Positions 7,338-14,677 are shown, counted from the stretch's first letter. The stretch: DNA of 35,721 nucleotides from JAURVT01 sp049059935 (GCF_049059935.1 NZ_JBMGQR010000043.1:1-35721), one strand, 5' to 3'. Notes: generated by a model not told the origin, from the letters alone. A program made the numbers and translations.

Positions 7338-9856
7338 GACGGGTCCTCCCAGACGGGCAGCTCGACCACCATCGTCAGGCCACCGCCCGGGGTGTCGTCG
7401 GCGGTGAGGGTGCCGCCCATCGCCTCGGTGAGCCCGCGCGCGACAGCCAGGCCCAGGCCCACGCCGTCCCCGGCCGGGACGTCACCGAGCCGCTGGAACG
7501 GCGCGAAGATCGTCTCGGCCTGGGCCGCGGGGACCCCCGGACCGTGGTCGACGACGCGCAGCGTCACCCGGTGGCGTCCGTCGTCGTCCCGGTAGTCCGA
7601 GGCGAGCAGCTCGATGGGCGGGCCGGGCGGGGTGTGGGTGAGCGCGTTCTCGCAGACGTTGGCGACGACCCGGTCGAGCAGGCCGGGGTCGGCCGCACCG
7701 GTGGGGGCGTCGGACTCGACGACCGAGAACCGGGTGGGGTCGGTGACGGTGGCGACCGTGCTGCGGGCCACCGCGAGCAGGTCGACCTCGGCGAGCTGGG
7801 GACGGACGACGCCGGTCTCGAGCCGGCTGAGGTCGAGCAGGTTGCCGACCAGGGAGTCGAGCCGGTCGGTGGACTCCTCGATCGTGCGCAGCAGCTCGGC
7901 CTCGTCGTCGGGCGACCACGCGATCTCGTCGCTGCGCAGCGACGACACCGCCGCCTTGGTGGCGGCGAGCGGGCTGCGCAGGTCGTGCGAGACGGCGGCG
8001 AGCAGGGCCGTCCGCACGCGGTTGCCCTCGGTCAGCTCGCGGGCGCGCAGGGTGTCGGCGATCGTCGCCCGTCGCTGCATGACCACGGCGGCGTGGGCCG
8101 CGTACGCCGTGACGAGCCGGCGGTCGGCCGCCTCCAGCGTGCGTCCCCGCAGCACCAGGGAGGTGGCGTCGTCGATAGGGACGTCGACGTCGGACTGGGC
8201 CACCGATCCGGGGGCGTCGCCGTGCGAGACCAGCACCGACGGGTCCGTCGCCGAGGTGGAGACGATCGCGGCGCCCTGCATCCCGAACACCTCGGTGGCC
8301 TGCGCCAGCAGCTCGGGCAGGTCGTCGCCGGCGTGCAGGAGGCTGTGGGCGAGCACCGCGAGCGCGTCGGCCTCGGCGCCGGCCCGCAGCGCCTGCGCCG
8401 AGCGCCGTGCCGCCAGGTCGACCACGGACGCGACCGCCGCGCCGACGACCAGGAACACCACGATCGCGGCCACGTTCTCCGGGTCGGAGATCGCCAGCGT
8501 CCCGACCGGGGGAGTGAAGGCGACGTTGAGCAGCACGCCGCTCAGCACGGCGCCGAGGAGCGCGGGCACCAGACCACCCACGAGGGCCGTGGCCACCACG
8601 AGCGCCATCATCGCGAGCGCCTCGGACGGCAGGCCGTGCAGGTCGGCGGTGACGCGCAGGAGGCCGGTGAGCGCGAACGGGCCGACGAGCCCGAGCGCGT
8701 ACCCGGCGACGGTGCGACGGCGCCCGAGCGAGGCCCGCGACCGGCGGGGGTCGGCCCCGCGCCCGCGGGCGTAGTCGTGGGCCACCACGTGCACGTCGGC
8801 GTCGTCGGCCCGGGCGATGACGGTCTCGCCCACGCCGGGCCGCAGCAGCGCGGACACCCGTCCCCGTCGGGAGGCACCGATGAGGATCTGGGTGGCGTTC
8901 TCGGCCCGGGCGAACTGCAGGATGCCGGTGGGGACGTCGTCGCTGACGACCGTGTGGAACGTGCCGCCCATGTCGCCGATGATCCGGTGCTGGCGCGCCA
9001 GGACGTCCGGTGCTGCGCCCACCAGCCCGTCGCGGCGGGCGACGTACACCGCGAGCCACTCGCCACCCGCGGTGCGCGACGCGATGCGGGCCGCCCGCCG
9101 CAGGAGCGTCTCGGACTCCGGCCCGCCGGTGACGGCGACGACGACACGCTCGCGCGTGGCCCACGTCGAGTCGATCTCGTGGGACGAGCGGTAGGCCTCC
9201 AGACCCTCGTCGACCCGGTCGGCGAGCCAGAGCAGCGCCAGCTCGCGCAGGGCGGCGAGGTTGCCCTCCCGGAAGTACTTGGACAACGCGGCGTCGACGC
9301 GGTCGGCGGGGTACACGTTGCCGTGCGCCATCCGCCGGCGCAGGGACTGCGGGCTCATGTCGACCAGCTCGATCGCGTCCGCCGCGCGCACGAAGGCGTC
9401 GGGCACCGTCTCGCGCTGGCGCACGCCGGTGATGGCCTCGACCACGTCGTTGAGCGACTCCAGGTGCTGCACGTTGACCGTCGTCACCACGTCGATGCCG
9501 CCGGCCAGGATCGTCTCGACGTCCTGCCACCGCTTCTCGTGGCCCGACCCCGGGACGTTGGTGTGCGCGAGCTCGTCGACGAGCACCACGTCCGGCTCGC
9601 GGACGAGCACCGCGTCGAGGTCGAGCTCGGTGTGGCTCGTGCCGCGGTGGTCGACCAGCCGGCGGGGGACCACCTCGAGGTCGCCGAGCGCCTCGGCGGT
9701 GCGGGCACGGCCGTGCGTCTCGACGATCCCGACGACGACGTCGGTGCCCCGCTCGGCGCGTCGGTGCGCCTCGGCCAGCATCGCGTAGGTCTTGCCGACG
9801 CCGGGCGCGGCACCGAGGTAGACCCGCAGCCGCCCCCGGCCCTGCCTCCTGGTCAT
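7334..9856 (-). CDS. kdpD: KdpD sensor histidine kinase (K+/osmotic signal)
   Basis: The 840-residue membrane kinase has the full KdpD order. An N-terminal KdpD domain carries Walker A GAAPGVGKT at 15-23, and a universal-stress-protein-like domain follows at about 235-365. Four membrane segments (DUF4118) lie at about 380-480, then a GAF-like region, then HisKA with phospho-acceptor His624 in AAVSHDLRSPLAA, and a HATPase domain to the C-terminus. I chose the ATG at 9854-9856 because KdpD proteins begin just before the RLRVYLGAAPGVGKT segment and GGTGGAG lies about 11 nt upstream; the frame stays open to 9982, but that extension is unlike the family. It is coupled to kdpE. The gene upstream is unrelated, so kdpDE is an orphan pair here. 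Confidence 0.92.
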   Translation of the reverse strand: MTRRQGRGRLRVYLGAAPGVGKTYAMLAEAHRRAERGTDVVVGIVETHGRARTAEALGDLEVVPRRLVDHRGTSHTELDLDAVLVREPDVVLVDELAHTNVPGSGHEKRWQDVETILAGGIDVVTTVNVQHLESLNDVVEAITGVRQRETVPDAFVRAADAIELVDMSPQSLRRRMAHGNVYPADRVDAALSKYFREGNLAALRELALLWLADRVDEGLEAYRSSHEIDSTWATRERVVVAVTGGPESETLLRRAARIASRTAGGEWLAVYVARRDGLVGAAPDVLARQHRIIGDMGGTFHTVVSDDVPTGILQFARAENATQILIGASRRGRVSALLRPGVGETVIARADDADVHVVAHDYARGRGADPRRSRASLGRRRTVAGYALGLVGPFALTGLLRVTADLHGLPSEALAMMALVVATALVGGLVPALLGAVLSGVLLNVAFTPPVGTLAISDPENVAAIVVFLVVGAAVASVVDLAARRSAQALRAGAEADALAVLAHSLLHAGDDLPELLAQATEVFGMQGAAIVSTSATDPSVLVSHGDAPGSVAQSDVDVPIDDATSLVLRGRTLEAADRRLVTAYAAHAAVVMQRRATIADTLRARELTEGNRVRTALLAAVSHDLRSPLAATKAAVSSLRSDEIAWSPDDEAELLRTIEESTDRLDSLVGNLLDLSRLETGVVRPQLAEVDLLAVARSTVATVTDPTRFSVVESDAPTGAADPGLLDRVVANVCENALTHTPPGPPIELLASDYRDDDGRHRVTLRVVDHGPGVPAAQAETIFAPFQRLGDVPAGDGVGLGLAVARGLTEAMGGTLTADDTPGGGLTMVVELPVWEDPS

Positions 9857-9984
9857 GGGGCCAGTCTCCACCCCGCACCAGCACCGGTGTGCGACCGGCT
9901 CGGGTGACACGTCGAACGACCACGCCGGGCAGCACGGCGGCCCGGCCAGACTCATCACCACGGGGCGAGAGCCGCCGGACACAG

Positions 9985-10020
9985 GACGGGCCGGGACCGC
10001 AGCAGCGGTCCCGGCCCGTC
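9985..10020 (-). terminator. perfect 16-bp hairpin, terminator of the lysine-rich gene
   Basis: GACGGGCCGGGACCGC (9985-10000) and GCGGTCCCGGCCCGTC (10005-10020) are perfect reverse complements around a 4-nt AGCA loop. The hairpin begins 14 bp after the stop of the lysine-rich gene and precedes kdpD. There is no T run. It is the strongest hairpin I found in the window and fits an intrinsic terminator that separates that gene from kdpDE. Confidence 0.75.
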
Positions 10021-10034
10021 GGGGGTGGCACAGG

Positions 10035-10538
10035 TCAGAGGCTGCGCAGCGCCTCGAGCAGCTGGGCCTTGGTGAGGCGGCTGCGGTTGGGGACGCCGCG
10101 CTCGCCCGCGAGCACGACGAGCTGCGCGCGCGTCAGCCCGACGTGGGGGTCGTCGGCCGGCGTCTCGGTGTCGGCGCTCGCCGAGCCGAGCGGGTCACCG
10201 GCGACCTTGGCGGACGCGTCGCTGAGCTGCGCGTCCTGGGCGACGTTCTGCAGCGGCGTGGCCTCGGGGGCGACGCTCTCGATGGATTCACCGGCGTCGA
10301 CGGGCTCCAGGCCGGACGACTCCGACTCCTGCGGCGCGGCCTTCTTCGAGACCTTCTTGGACGCCTTCTTCGCCGACTTCGCGCGACCGGCCGCCTTGGC
10401 GGCGGCCTTCTCCGCGCGTGCCGCAGCCTCCTCGGCGGCCTGGACCGCCTTCGTCAGCTTCTTGCGCTCGGACTTGACCGCCTTCTTGACCGCGACCTTG
10501 ACCTGCTTGTCCTCGGACTTCTTGCTCTTCTTCGCCAT
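10035..10538 (-). CDS. lysine-rich protein with C-terminal SAP/Rho-N-like motif
   Basis: A 167-residue protein with three visible parts. Residues 1-70 are very rich in Lys and Ala (for example KKASKKVSKKAAP), like a histone-H1 tail. An acidic, Ser/Pro-rich linker spans about 71-134. A short helical module at 135-166 (LTRAQLVVLAGERGVP then RLTKAQLLEALRSL) resembles SAP, HeH or Rho N-terminal domains, which bind nucleic acid. A nucleoid-associated or RNA/DNA-binding role is therefore a reasonable guess, but I do not recognise the exact family. The ATG at 10538 begins MAKKSKK; the in-frame extension to 10574 looks non-native. It lies between lexA and kdpD, with its own terminator. Confidence 0.75.
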   Translation of the reverse strand: MAKKSKKSEDKQVKVAVKKAVKSERKKLTKAVQAAEEAAARAEKAAAKAAGRAKSAKKASKKVSKKAAPQESESSGLEPVDAGESIESVAPEATPLQNVAQDAQLSDASAKVAGDPLGSASADTETPADDPHVGLTRAQLVVLAGERGVPNRSRLTKAQLLEALRSL

Positions 10539-10585
10539 GCGACGATCCTGCCGTCTGACGCGGGCGCGCGCCACAGCGGCCGGTG

Positions 10586-11341
10586 TCAGACGCGGCGCAG
10601 GACCGCGGTGACCTTGCCCAGGATCGTGGCGTGCGTGCCGTCGATGGGGTCGTAGTCGTCGTTGTGGGGGAGTAGCCAGACCTGGCCGTCCTTGCGCTGG
10701 AATGTCTTGACGGTGGCCTCGCCGTCGAGCATCGCCGCGACGATCTCGCCGTTCTCGGCGTTGGGCTGCTGCCGCACGACCACGTAGTCACCGGGGCAGA
10801 TGGCGGCGTCGAGCATCGACTCGCCCTGCACCTCGAGCAGGAACAGGGTGCCGTCGCCCACCAGAGACTTGGGCAGCGGGAAAACGTCCTCGACGCGCTC
10901 CTCGGCCAGGATCGGACCACCGGCGGCGATCCGTCCCACCATGGGGACGTACGCGGGCACCGGGCGCTGATTGCCGAGGTCGGTCTCGTCGTACTCGGCC
11001 TCCGACGCGCTGCCGACCGCGCGGCGGCTCAGACCGTCGGGGAGGAAGACCTCGAGGGCACGCGGGCGGTTGGGGTCGCGTCGGACGAAGCCCATCTTCT
11101 CCAGGCTGCGGAGCTGGTGGGCGACCGAGGAGGTGCTGGTGAGCCCGACCGCGGCCCCGATCTCGCGCATGCTGGGCGGGTAGCCGCGGGTCTCGATGGC
11201 CTCGCGGAGGAACTCCAGCACGCGGCGCTGGCGGGGGCTGAGGCCGCTCGCGTCGGGCGGGCCGTCAGGAAGCTCGGTGACGTCGGCGTCGGTGGACGCG
11301 AGGTCGTCGGTGGTGGGGCCCGGGGGAGTCGGCTTGCTCAT
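10586..11341 (-). CDS. lexA: SOS repressor LexA
   Basis: LexA represses the SOS regulon and cleaves itself when RecA filaments form on damaged DNA. The 251-residue protein has an N-terminal extension of about 40 residues, a winged-helix DNA-binding domain (about 45-110), the Ala140-Gly141 cleavage bond in RIAAGGP, and an S24-type catalytic dyad Ser175/Lys212. The spacing between cleavage site, Ser and Lys equals that of E. coli LexA (A84-G85, S119, K156). The ATG at 11341 was chosen because a -10 (TACTGT) ends 7 nt before it and the LexA box lies just upstream; the earlier ATG at 11377 would sit inside the box. The gene is probably autoregulated. Confidence 0.95.
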   Translation of the reverse strand: MSKPTPPGPTTDDLASTDADVTELPDGPPDASGLSPRQRRVLEFLREAIETRGYPPSMREIGAAVGLTSTSSVAHQLRSLEKMGFVRRDPNRPRALEVFLPDGLSRRAVGSASEAEYDETDLGNQRPVPAYVPMVGRIAAGGPILAEERVEDVFPLPKSLVGDGTLFLLEVQGESMLDAAICPGDYVVVRQQPNAENGEIVAAMLDGEATVKTFQRKDGQVWLLPHNDDYDPIDGTHATILGKVTAVLRRV

Positions 11342-11348
11342 GTCGAGC

Positions 11349-11377
11349 ACAGTAGACCCGAGCGACGACGCGTTCAA
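11349..11377 (-). promoter_or_regulatory. lexA promoter, TTGAAC-N17-TACTGT, leaderless
   Basis: Read on the minus strand, TTGAAC (11377-11372) is followed after exactly 17 nt by TACTGT (11354-11349), and the ATG comes 7 nt later. Both hexamers fit sigma-70-type elements with ideal spacing. The transcript would have essentially no leader. The -35 overlaps the LexA box. Confidence 0.6.
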
Positions 11378-11389
11378 ACATGTGTTCGA
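11374..11389 (-). promoter_or_regulatory. SOS (LexA) box of lexA
   Basis: The minus strand reads TCGAACACATGTTTGA, one mismatch from the actinobacterial consensus TCGAAC-N4-GTTCGA. It overlaps the lexA -35 hexamer, so bound LexA would block RNA polymerase and give autorepression. Confidence 0.75.
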
Positions 11390-11426
11390 CTGGCGTGTCG
11401 CGGCCCGTCCGGGCCAGTGGGCGCGC

Positions 11427-11822
11427 TCAGGCGGCCTGGTGCACGACCTCGTCGATGGAGGTGAGGCGGGCGACGCTGAGCGCGCGGTCGAGCTCGGGGT
11501 AGCGGGCCAGGCAGGCCACCTTGCGGCGGTCGACCTCGAACATCATCGCCACCTGGTCGGTGTCGGTGGGACGACCGTCGGCGTCGTGCCAGGTGGCCTC
11601 GCACAGGGCGACGACCGTGCTGCCCGGGCCGCTGAACCAGCGCAGCGGGATCGCGGTCATGCGGGCGCGCTCGGCCCACTGCTGGACCAGCGGGCGACCG
11701 AAGCCGCTGCTGCGGGGGCCGACGATCTCGATGTCCGCGCTGGACAAGGACGCGAGCGTCTGGACGTCGCCGTCGTTGAGGGCGTCGAGCCAGCGTTCGA
11801 CCACGGCGATCTTGTCGGTCAT
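11427..11822 (-). CDS. SnoaL/NTF2-like small protein
   Basis: A 131-residue protein with the SnoaL/NTF2-like pattern: an N-terminal helix VVERWLDALNDGDVQTLASL, followed by IEIVGP and a row of predicted beta strands (PLRWFSG, VVALCEATWHD, QVAMMFEVDRRKVACLARY). This cone-shaped fold holds small ligands, or serves as an enzyme (isomerase, cyclase) or partner. No catalytic set can be assigned, so the function is unknown. It sits between lexA and the LysM gene, which are direct neighbours in mycobacteria. The ATG at 11822 is 6 nt after TATGTT on its strand. LexA-type boxes start about 160 bp further up and probably serve the divergent gene. Confidence 0.75.
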   Translation of the reverse strand: MTDKIAVVERWLDALNDGDVQTLASLSSADIEIVGPRSSGFGRPLVQQWAERARMTAIPLRWFSGPGSTVVALCEATWHDADGRPTDTDQVAMMFEVDRRKVACLARYPELDRALSVARLTSIDEVVHQAA

Positions 11823-11828
11823 GGGCTC

Positions 11829-11857
11829 AACATAGGCATTCCGACGCCTGACGTCAG
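11829..11857 (-). promoter_or_regulatory. promoter of the SnoaL-like gene, CTGACG-N17-TATGTT
   Basis: On the minus strand CTGACG (11857-11852), a 17-nt spacer and TATGTT (11834-11829) form a good promoter pair. The ATG at 11822 lies 6 nt beyond, which points to a leaderless transcript. Confidence 0.5.
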
Positions 11858-11980
11858 TGGTGCAGTTCACCTTCTGGCAATCTTCGCGTCTCATCTCCTG
11901 CACCTGGGCGAGAACCACCCGAATCGGACGATCCGACCGGGTGCGAGAACCGGCTCGACGACCGCGTCCCGACACGCCGA

Positions 11981-11996
11981 TCGAACACATGTGCGA
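11981..11996 (+). promoter_or_regulatory. SOS (LexA) box, distal
   Basis: TCGAACACATGTGCGA differs from TCGAAC-N4-GTTCGA at one position. It lies between the SnoaL-like gene and the divergent LysM gene, 50 bp upstream of the abutting pair of boxes. Confidence 0.6.
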
Positions 11997-12030
11997 GGGT
12001 GCACGATTCTGTCGGCGGGTGCCCCTATCG

Positions 12031-12046
12031 TCGTACACGTGTTCGA
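12031..12046 (+). promoter_or_regulatory. SOS (LexA) box 1 of an abutting pair
   Basis: TCGTACACGTGTTCGA has one mismatch in the left half and a perfect right half. It directly touches the next box with no spacer. It lies about 90 bp before the LysM gene start. Confidence 0.6.
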
Positions 12047-12062
12047 TCGAACAGAGGTTCTA
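12047..12062 (+). promoter_or_regulatory. SOS (LexA) box 2 of an abutting pair
   Basis: TCGAACAGAGGTTCTA has a perfect left half and one mismatch in the right. A third, degenerate unit (TCGAACATCTGTCGAA, 12063-12078) follows in the same 16-bp register, so LexA may bind cooperatively along this stretch. Confidence 0.65.
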
Positions 12063-12136
12063 TCGAACATCTGTCGAACACCGCTCGAGCAGACCGAGCG
12101 AGCACCGTACGAGCCGACTTCCCCCGGAGGCACCAG

Positions 12137-12490
12137 ATGAGCACCCTCACCGCCCAGCGCACCACCATCCCCGCCCGTCCCGTCGCACGTCGGGCGCCGC
12201 TGCGGCTGACCCGTCGCGGCCGGGTGGTCGTGGTGCTGGCCGCCCTGGTGCTGGTGGCGCTGGCCTCGGTGTTCCTGGGCTCGCGCGTCGTCGCCACCGA
12301 CGAGGCGTCGGCCCCCGCGGTCGCGCAGACCGTCACCATCCAGCCGGGTCAGACCCTGTGGGACATCGCCCGCGACGCCTCGCCCGACGCCGACCCGCGC
12401 GCCGTCGTCGACGACATCGTCGAGCTCAACGCCCTCACCGGCGGCGGCGACGTGCAGCCCGGCCAGCGCGTGGCGGTCCCGGCGTACTGA
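12137..12490 (+). CDS. LysM membrane protein, candidate SOS cell-division inhibitor
   Basis: A 117-residue protein with a basic N-terminus, one membrane helix at about 30-49 and a single LysM domain at about 65-115 (VTIQPGQTLWDIARD ... VQPGQRVAVPAY), which binds peptidoglycan. This architecture and the position next to lexA match mycobacterial Rv2719c/ChiZ and, by analogy, Bacillus YneA and Corynebacterium DivS, small proteins made during SOS to halt division. Three good LexA boxes lie upstream, so damage induction is very likely. The ATG at 12137 follows GGAGG at 12126-12130. The role is inferred from domain, context and boxes rather than from a catalytic motif. Confidence 0.85.
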   Translation: MSTLTAQRTTIPARPVARRAPLRLTRRGRVVVVLAALVLVALASVFLGSRVVATDEASAPAVAQTVTIQPGQTLWDIARDASPDADPRAVVDDIVELNALTGGGDVQPGQRVAVPAY

Positions 12491-12512
12491 CGGTCCTCGT
12501 CGGTCGATGCCC

Positions 12513-12518
12513 TAGGTT
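12513..12518 (+). promoter_or_regulatory. -10-like TAGGTT before aroQ
   Basis: TAGGTT ends 8 nt before the ATG at 12527. There is no clear ribosome binding site, so a leaderless or very short leader is likely. The GTG at 12521 would be only 2 nt away and is less likely to be the start. Confidence 0.4.
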
Positions 12519-12526
12519 CGGTGCCC

Positions 12527-12961
12527 ATGAGCCGCACCATCGACGTGCTGCACGGCGTGAACCTCGACCAGCTCGGTCGTCGTGACCCCCGGCACTACGG
12601 GACCCAGACCCTGGCCGACCTCGAGGAGGCCGTCGCCGGCTTCGGCCGCGACCTCGGCCTCGAGACCCGCTTCTTCCAGACCAACCACGAGGGCGCGTTC
12701 GTCGAGCACCTGCACGCGCTGCGGGGGGCCAGCGACGGCATCGTGCTCAACCCGGGGGCCTGGACCCACTACGCATGGGCCATCCACGACGCGCTCGAGA
12801 TCACCGGGGTGCCGGCGGTCGAGGTGCACCTGTCCGACGTCACGCAGCGCGACGCGTGGCGCCAGGTGTCCGTGGTGCGCGACGTGTGCGTCGCGACCGT
12901 CTCGGGCAAGGGTGTGGAGGGCTACCGCGACGCCCTGGCCCTGCTGGCCGAGCGCCGCTGA
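12527..12961 (+). CDS. aroQ: type II 3-dehydroquinate dehydratase, divergent
   Basis: Type II dehydroquinases convert 3-dehydroquinate to 3-dehydroshikimate in the shikimate pathway or in quinate breakdown. From the ATG at 12527 the 144 residues align without gaps to the M. tuberculosis enzyme as I recall it, and its functional residues all fall at the same numbers: Asn12, Arg19, Tyr24, Asn75, His81, His101, Arg108 and Arg112. Yet normally strict segments differ: NGPNLN is HGVNLD, NPGAYTHTS is NPGAWTHYA, and HISNVHARE is HLSDVTQRD. No other aro gene is nearby, so it may be a second, specialised copy. The family is certain; the exact substrate is less so. Confidence 0.82.
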   Translation: MSRTIDVLHGVNLDQLGRRDPRHYGTQTLADLEEAVAGFGRDLGLETRFFQTNHEGAFVEHLHALRGASDGIVLNPGAWTHYAWAIHDALEITGVPAVEVHLSDVTQRDAWRQVSVVRDVCVATVSGKGVEGYRDALALLAERR

Positions 12962-12981
12962 CGACGAAGCCCCGGACGCAG

Positions 12982-13021
12982 AGCACGGCCGCCGCCACCC
13001 GGGGGTGACGACGGCCGTGCT
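12982..13021. terminator. bidirectional hairpin between aroQ and dps
   Basis: AGCACGGCC (12982-12990) pairs with GGCCGTGCT (13013-13021), with imperfect pairing continuing inside (GCCGCCACCC with GGGGTGACGAC). It lies between two convergent genes and could end both transcripts. Confidence 0.6.
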
Positions 13022-13060
13022 GCGGGGCCGGAACCAGGAACGGCGCCGGATCAGGGGCTG

Positions 13061-13648
13061 TCAGCTCTCGCTGGCAGCGCTCGACGCCGAGGCGGCGGCG
13101 TCGGTCTCGCTGGTCGCCGTCCCGGTGGACAGGCTCCCGTCGGTGCCCTCGAGGTGGGCGCGGACGAACCACTGGAACAGCTCCATGCCGCGGATGTGGG
13201 CGATGAGCATGTCCTCGGTGATCGCGTCGATGTCGGAGATCTGCTCCTGGGCGCGACGGTGGTCGGCGAGGACCCCGTCGTAGACCATGTCGAGCGCGCC
13301 GAGGTGCTCGTTGGTGGTGGCGCGGTTGAGCGTGTAGTCGTCCCAGGTGCGGCTCTTGACGATCTCGCCGGGTGTGCCGAGCGGCGACGCACCCAGCGTC
13401 GCGATGCGCTCGGCGGTCTCGTCGATCGCGGCACGGACCTCGTCGACCTGCGGGTCGATCATCTCGTGGACCGCGATGAAGTGCGGTCCGACGACGTTCC
13501 AGTGCACGTGCTTGAGCGTCAGGGCCAGGTCGTTGAGGGCGTTCAGTCGGTCCTGCAGGATGCTGGCGACCTTCTGGCCGTCCTCCACGGCGAGACCGGG
13601 AACGGTGTAGGTGCCCGCGTTCGGGCGCTTGCTGGTGTTGGTAGCCAT
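13061..13648 (-). CDS. dps: Dps-family ferritin-like DNA-protection protein
   Basis: Dps proteins form 12-subunit shells that oxidise and store iron with H2O2 and shield DNA during stress. All five intersubunit ferroxidase ligands are present at the usual spacing: His49, His61, Asp65, Asp76 and Glu80. The four-helix core ends near residue 165. An Ala/Ser/Thr-rich tail of about 25 residues follows; it has few basic residues, so DNA binding through the tail is not obvious. The ATG at 13648 lies 6 nt after TACGGT on its strand; the in-frame extension to 13720 is ignored for that reason. The 195-residue length is within the family's range. Confidence 0.92.
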   Translation of the reverse strand: MATNTSKRPNAGTYTVPGLAVEDGQKVASILQDRLNALNDLALTLKHVHWNVVGPHFIAVHEMIDPQVDEVRAAIDETAERIATLGASPLGTPGEIVKSRTWDDYTLNRATTNEHLGALDMVYDGVLADHRRAQEQISDIDAITEDMLIAHIRGMELFQWFVRAHLEGTDGSLSTGTATSETDAAASASSAASES

Positions 13649-13654
13649 GTCTCG

Positions 13655-13660
13655 ACCGTA
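13655..13660 (-). promoter_or_regulatory. -10-like TACGGT, leaderless start of dps
   Basis: On the minus strand TACGGT ends 6 nt before the dps ATG, with no Shine-Dalgarno sequence between. It matches the leaderless layout seen at other genes here and fixes the dps start. Confidence 0.45.
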
Positions 13661-13735
13661 CGACCCGCTTCGGGCGGTCGCACGTCGTGAGGGTGGCCTA
13701 GCCTGCGTGCCCCGGCTCACACGCTGGAGGGCTCG

Positions 13736-14677
13736 TCAGGAGTCGAGCTCGTCCAGGGAGCTCTGGACCTCGGTGGCGATCCACTCGACGGCCTCGAGGC
13801 TGCCCGGCAGCACGCCGAACAGCGGGAAGAACCCGTGCATCTGGCCGGCGATCGTGCGCTGCTCGACGGCGACGCCGGCGCGGCGCAGGCCGTCGGCGTA
13901 GGCGTCCCCCTCGTTGCGGAGGACGTCGTGCTCGGCGAGCAGGACGATGGCCGGCGGCAGGTTGCGTCGGTCAGGGGCCTGCAGGGGCGAGGCGTCGGGG
14001 TGGTCGCGCTTGTCGGCGTCGGGCAGGTAGTGGTCCCAGTACCAGGCCATGGTCTCGCGGCGCAGCATCAGCTGGTTGGACTGCTCGAGGTAGCTGCGGG
14101 TGTCGAGGTCGAAGTTCGTCACCGGGTAGACCAGCACCTGGAACGCGACCTGGACCTCGCCGGTGTCGCGGGCCCGCATCGCCATGACGGCGGCGAGGTT
14201 GCCGCCGGCGCTGTCGCCGGCGACGACCAGCGGGACCCTGGAACCGGCGATGTCGACGAGGTGCTCGGAGACCCAGCGCAGCGCCTGCCAGCTGTCGTCG
14301 ACCGCGGCCGGGAAGGGGAACTCGGGCGCCTTGCGGTACTCGACCACGACGACGGCGCAGCCGCTGCGGCGAGCGAGCTCGCGCGCGACGGTGTCGTACC
14401 GCTCGAGCGTGCCGGTGACCCAGCCGCCGCCCTGGAAGAACGCGATGACCGCGGCGACGTCGCCCTCGGGCACGAACGTGCGGGTGCGGAAGGTGTGGCC
14501 GCCCTGGGCGACGAGCTCGCCGTCCTCGACCCGGGCGAGCTCGGGGCCGGCCGCGATCAGCGCCGTGGTGTCGGCCTCGTTGGCCCGGGCCTGCTCGGGC
14601 GTCAGCTCGTGGGTGGGCACCGGCTGCTTCTCGATCATCGTGTCGAGGTACTGCTGGGTGGCGTCGTCGAGGGCCAT
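13736..14677 (-). CDS. alpha/beta hydrolase, hormone-sensitive-lipase type esterase
   Basis: A 313-residue cytoplasmic esterase of the HSL (bacterial family IV) type. It has the nucleophile motif GDSAGG with Ser156, the acid Asp251 in AEHDVLRNEG, and His281 in QMHGFF. The oxyanion motif, usually HGGG, reads QGGG (82-85); the two glycines that matter most are kept. An N-terminal cap region of about 60 residues is present. Such enzymes cleave short- to medium-chain esters, and the natural substrate is unknown. The ATG at 14677 follows GAAAGGA, and a -10-like TAGGTT lies 32 nt upstream, so the gene probably has its own promoter despite following the DUF2256 gene on the same strand. Confidence 0.88.
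   Translation of the reverse strand: MALDDATQQYLDTMIEKQPVPTHELTPEQARANEADTTALIAAGPELARVEDGELVAQGGHTFRTRTFVPEGDVAAVIAFFQGGGWVTGTLERYDTVARELARRSGCAVVVVEYRKAPEFPFPAAVDDSWQALRWVSEHLVDIAGSRVPLVVAGDSAGGNLAAVMAMRARDTGEVQVAFQVLVYPVTNFDLDTRSYLEQSNQLMLRRETMAWYWDHYLPDADKRDHPDASPLQAPDRRNLPPAIVLLAEHDVLRNEGDAYADGLRRAGVAVEQRTIAGQMHGFFPLFGVLPGSLEAVEWIATEVQSSLDELDS

Noticed and set aside
7544..9907. 787-codon open frame on the plus strand
   Set aside because: It is antisense to kdpD, which has all its family domains. The product is repetitive and shows no motif.
9857..9982. Upstream extension of kdpD
   Set aside because: Extra residues do not resemble KdpD starts, and the ATG at 9856 has a ribosome binding site and begins just before the conserved domain.
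11342..11377. Upstream ATG start of lexA
   Set aside because: It would put the start codon inside the LexA box and upstream of the likely transcript start.
12063..12089. Further LexA boxes at 12063-12078 and 12074-12089
   Set aside because: Only the left half matches; right halves (GTCGAA, CTCGAG) are poor. I keep them as possible weak units but not as annotated boxes.
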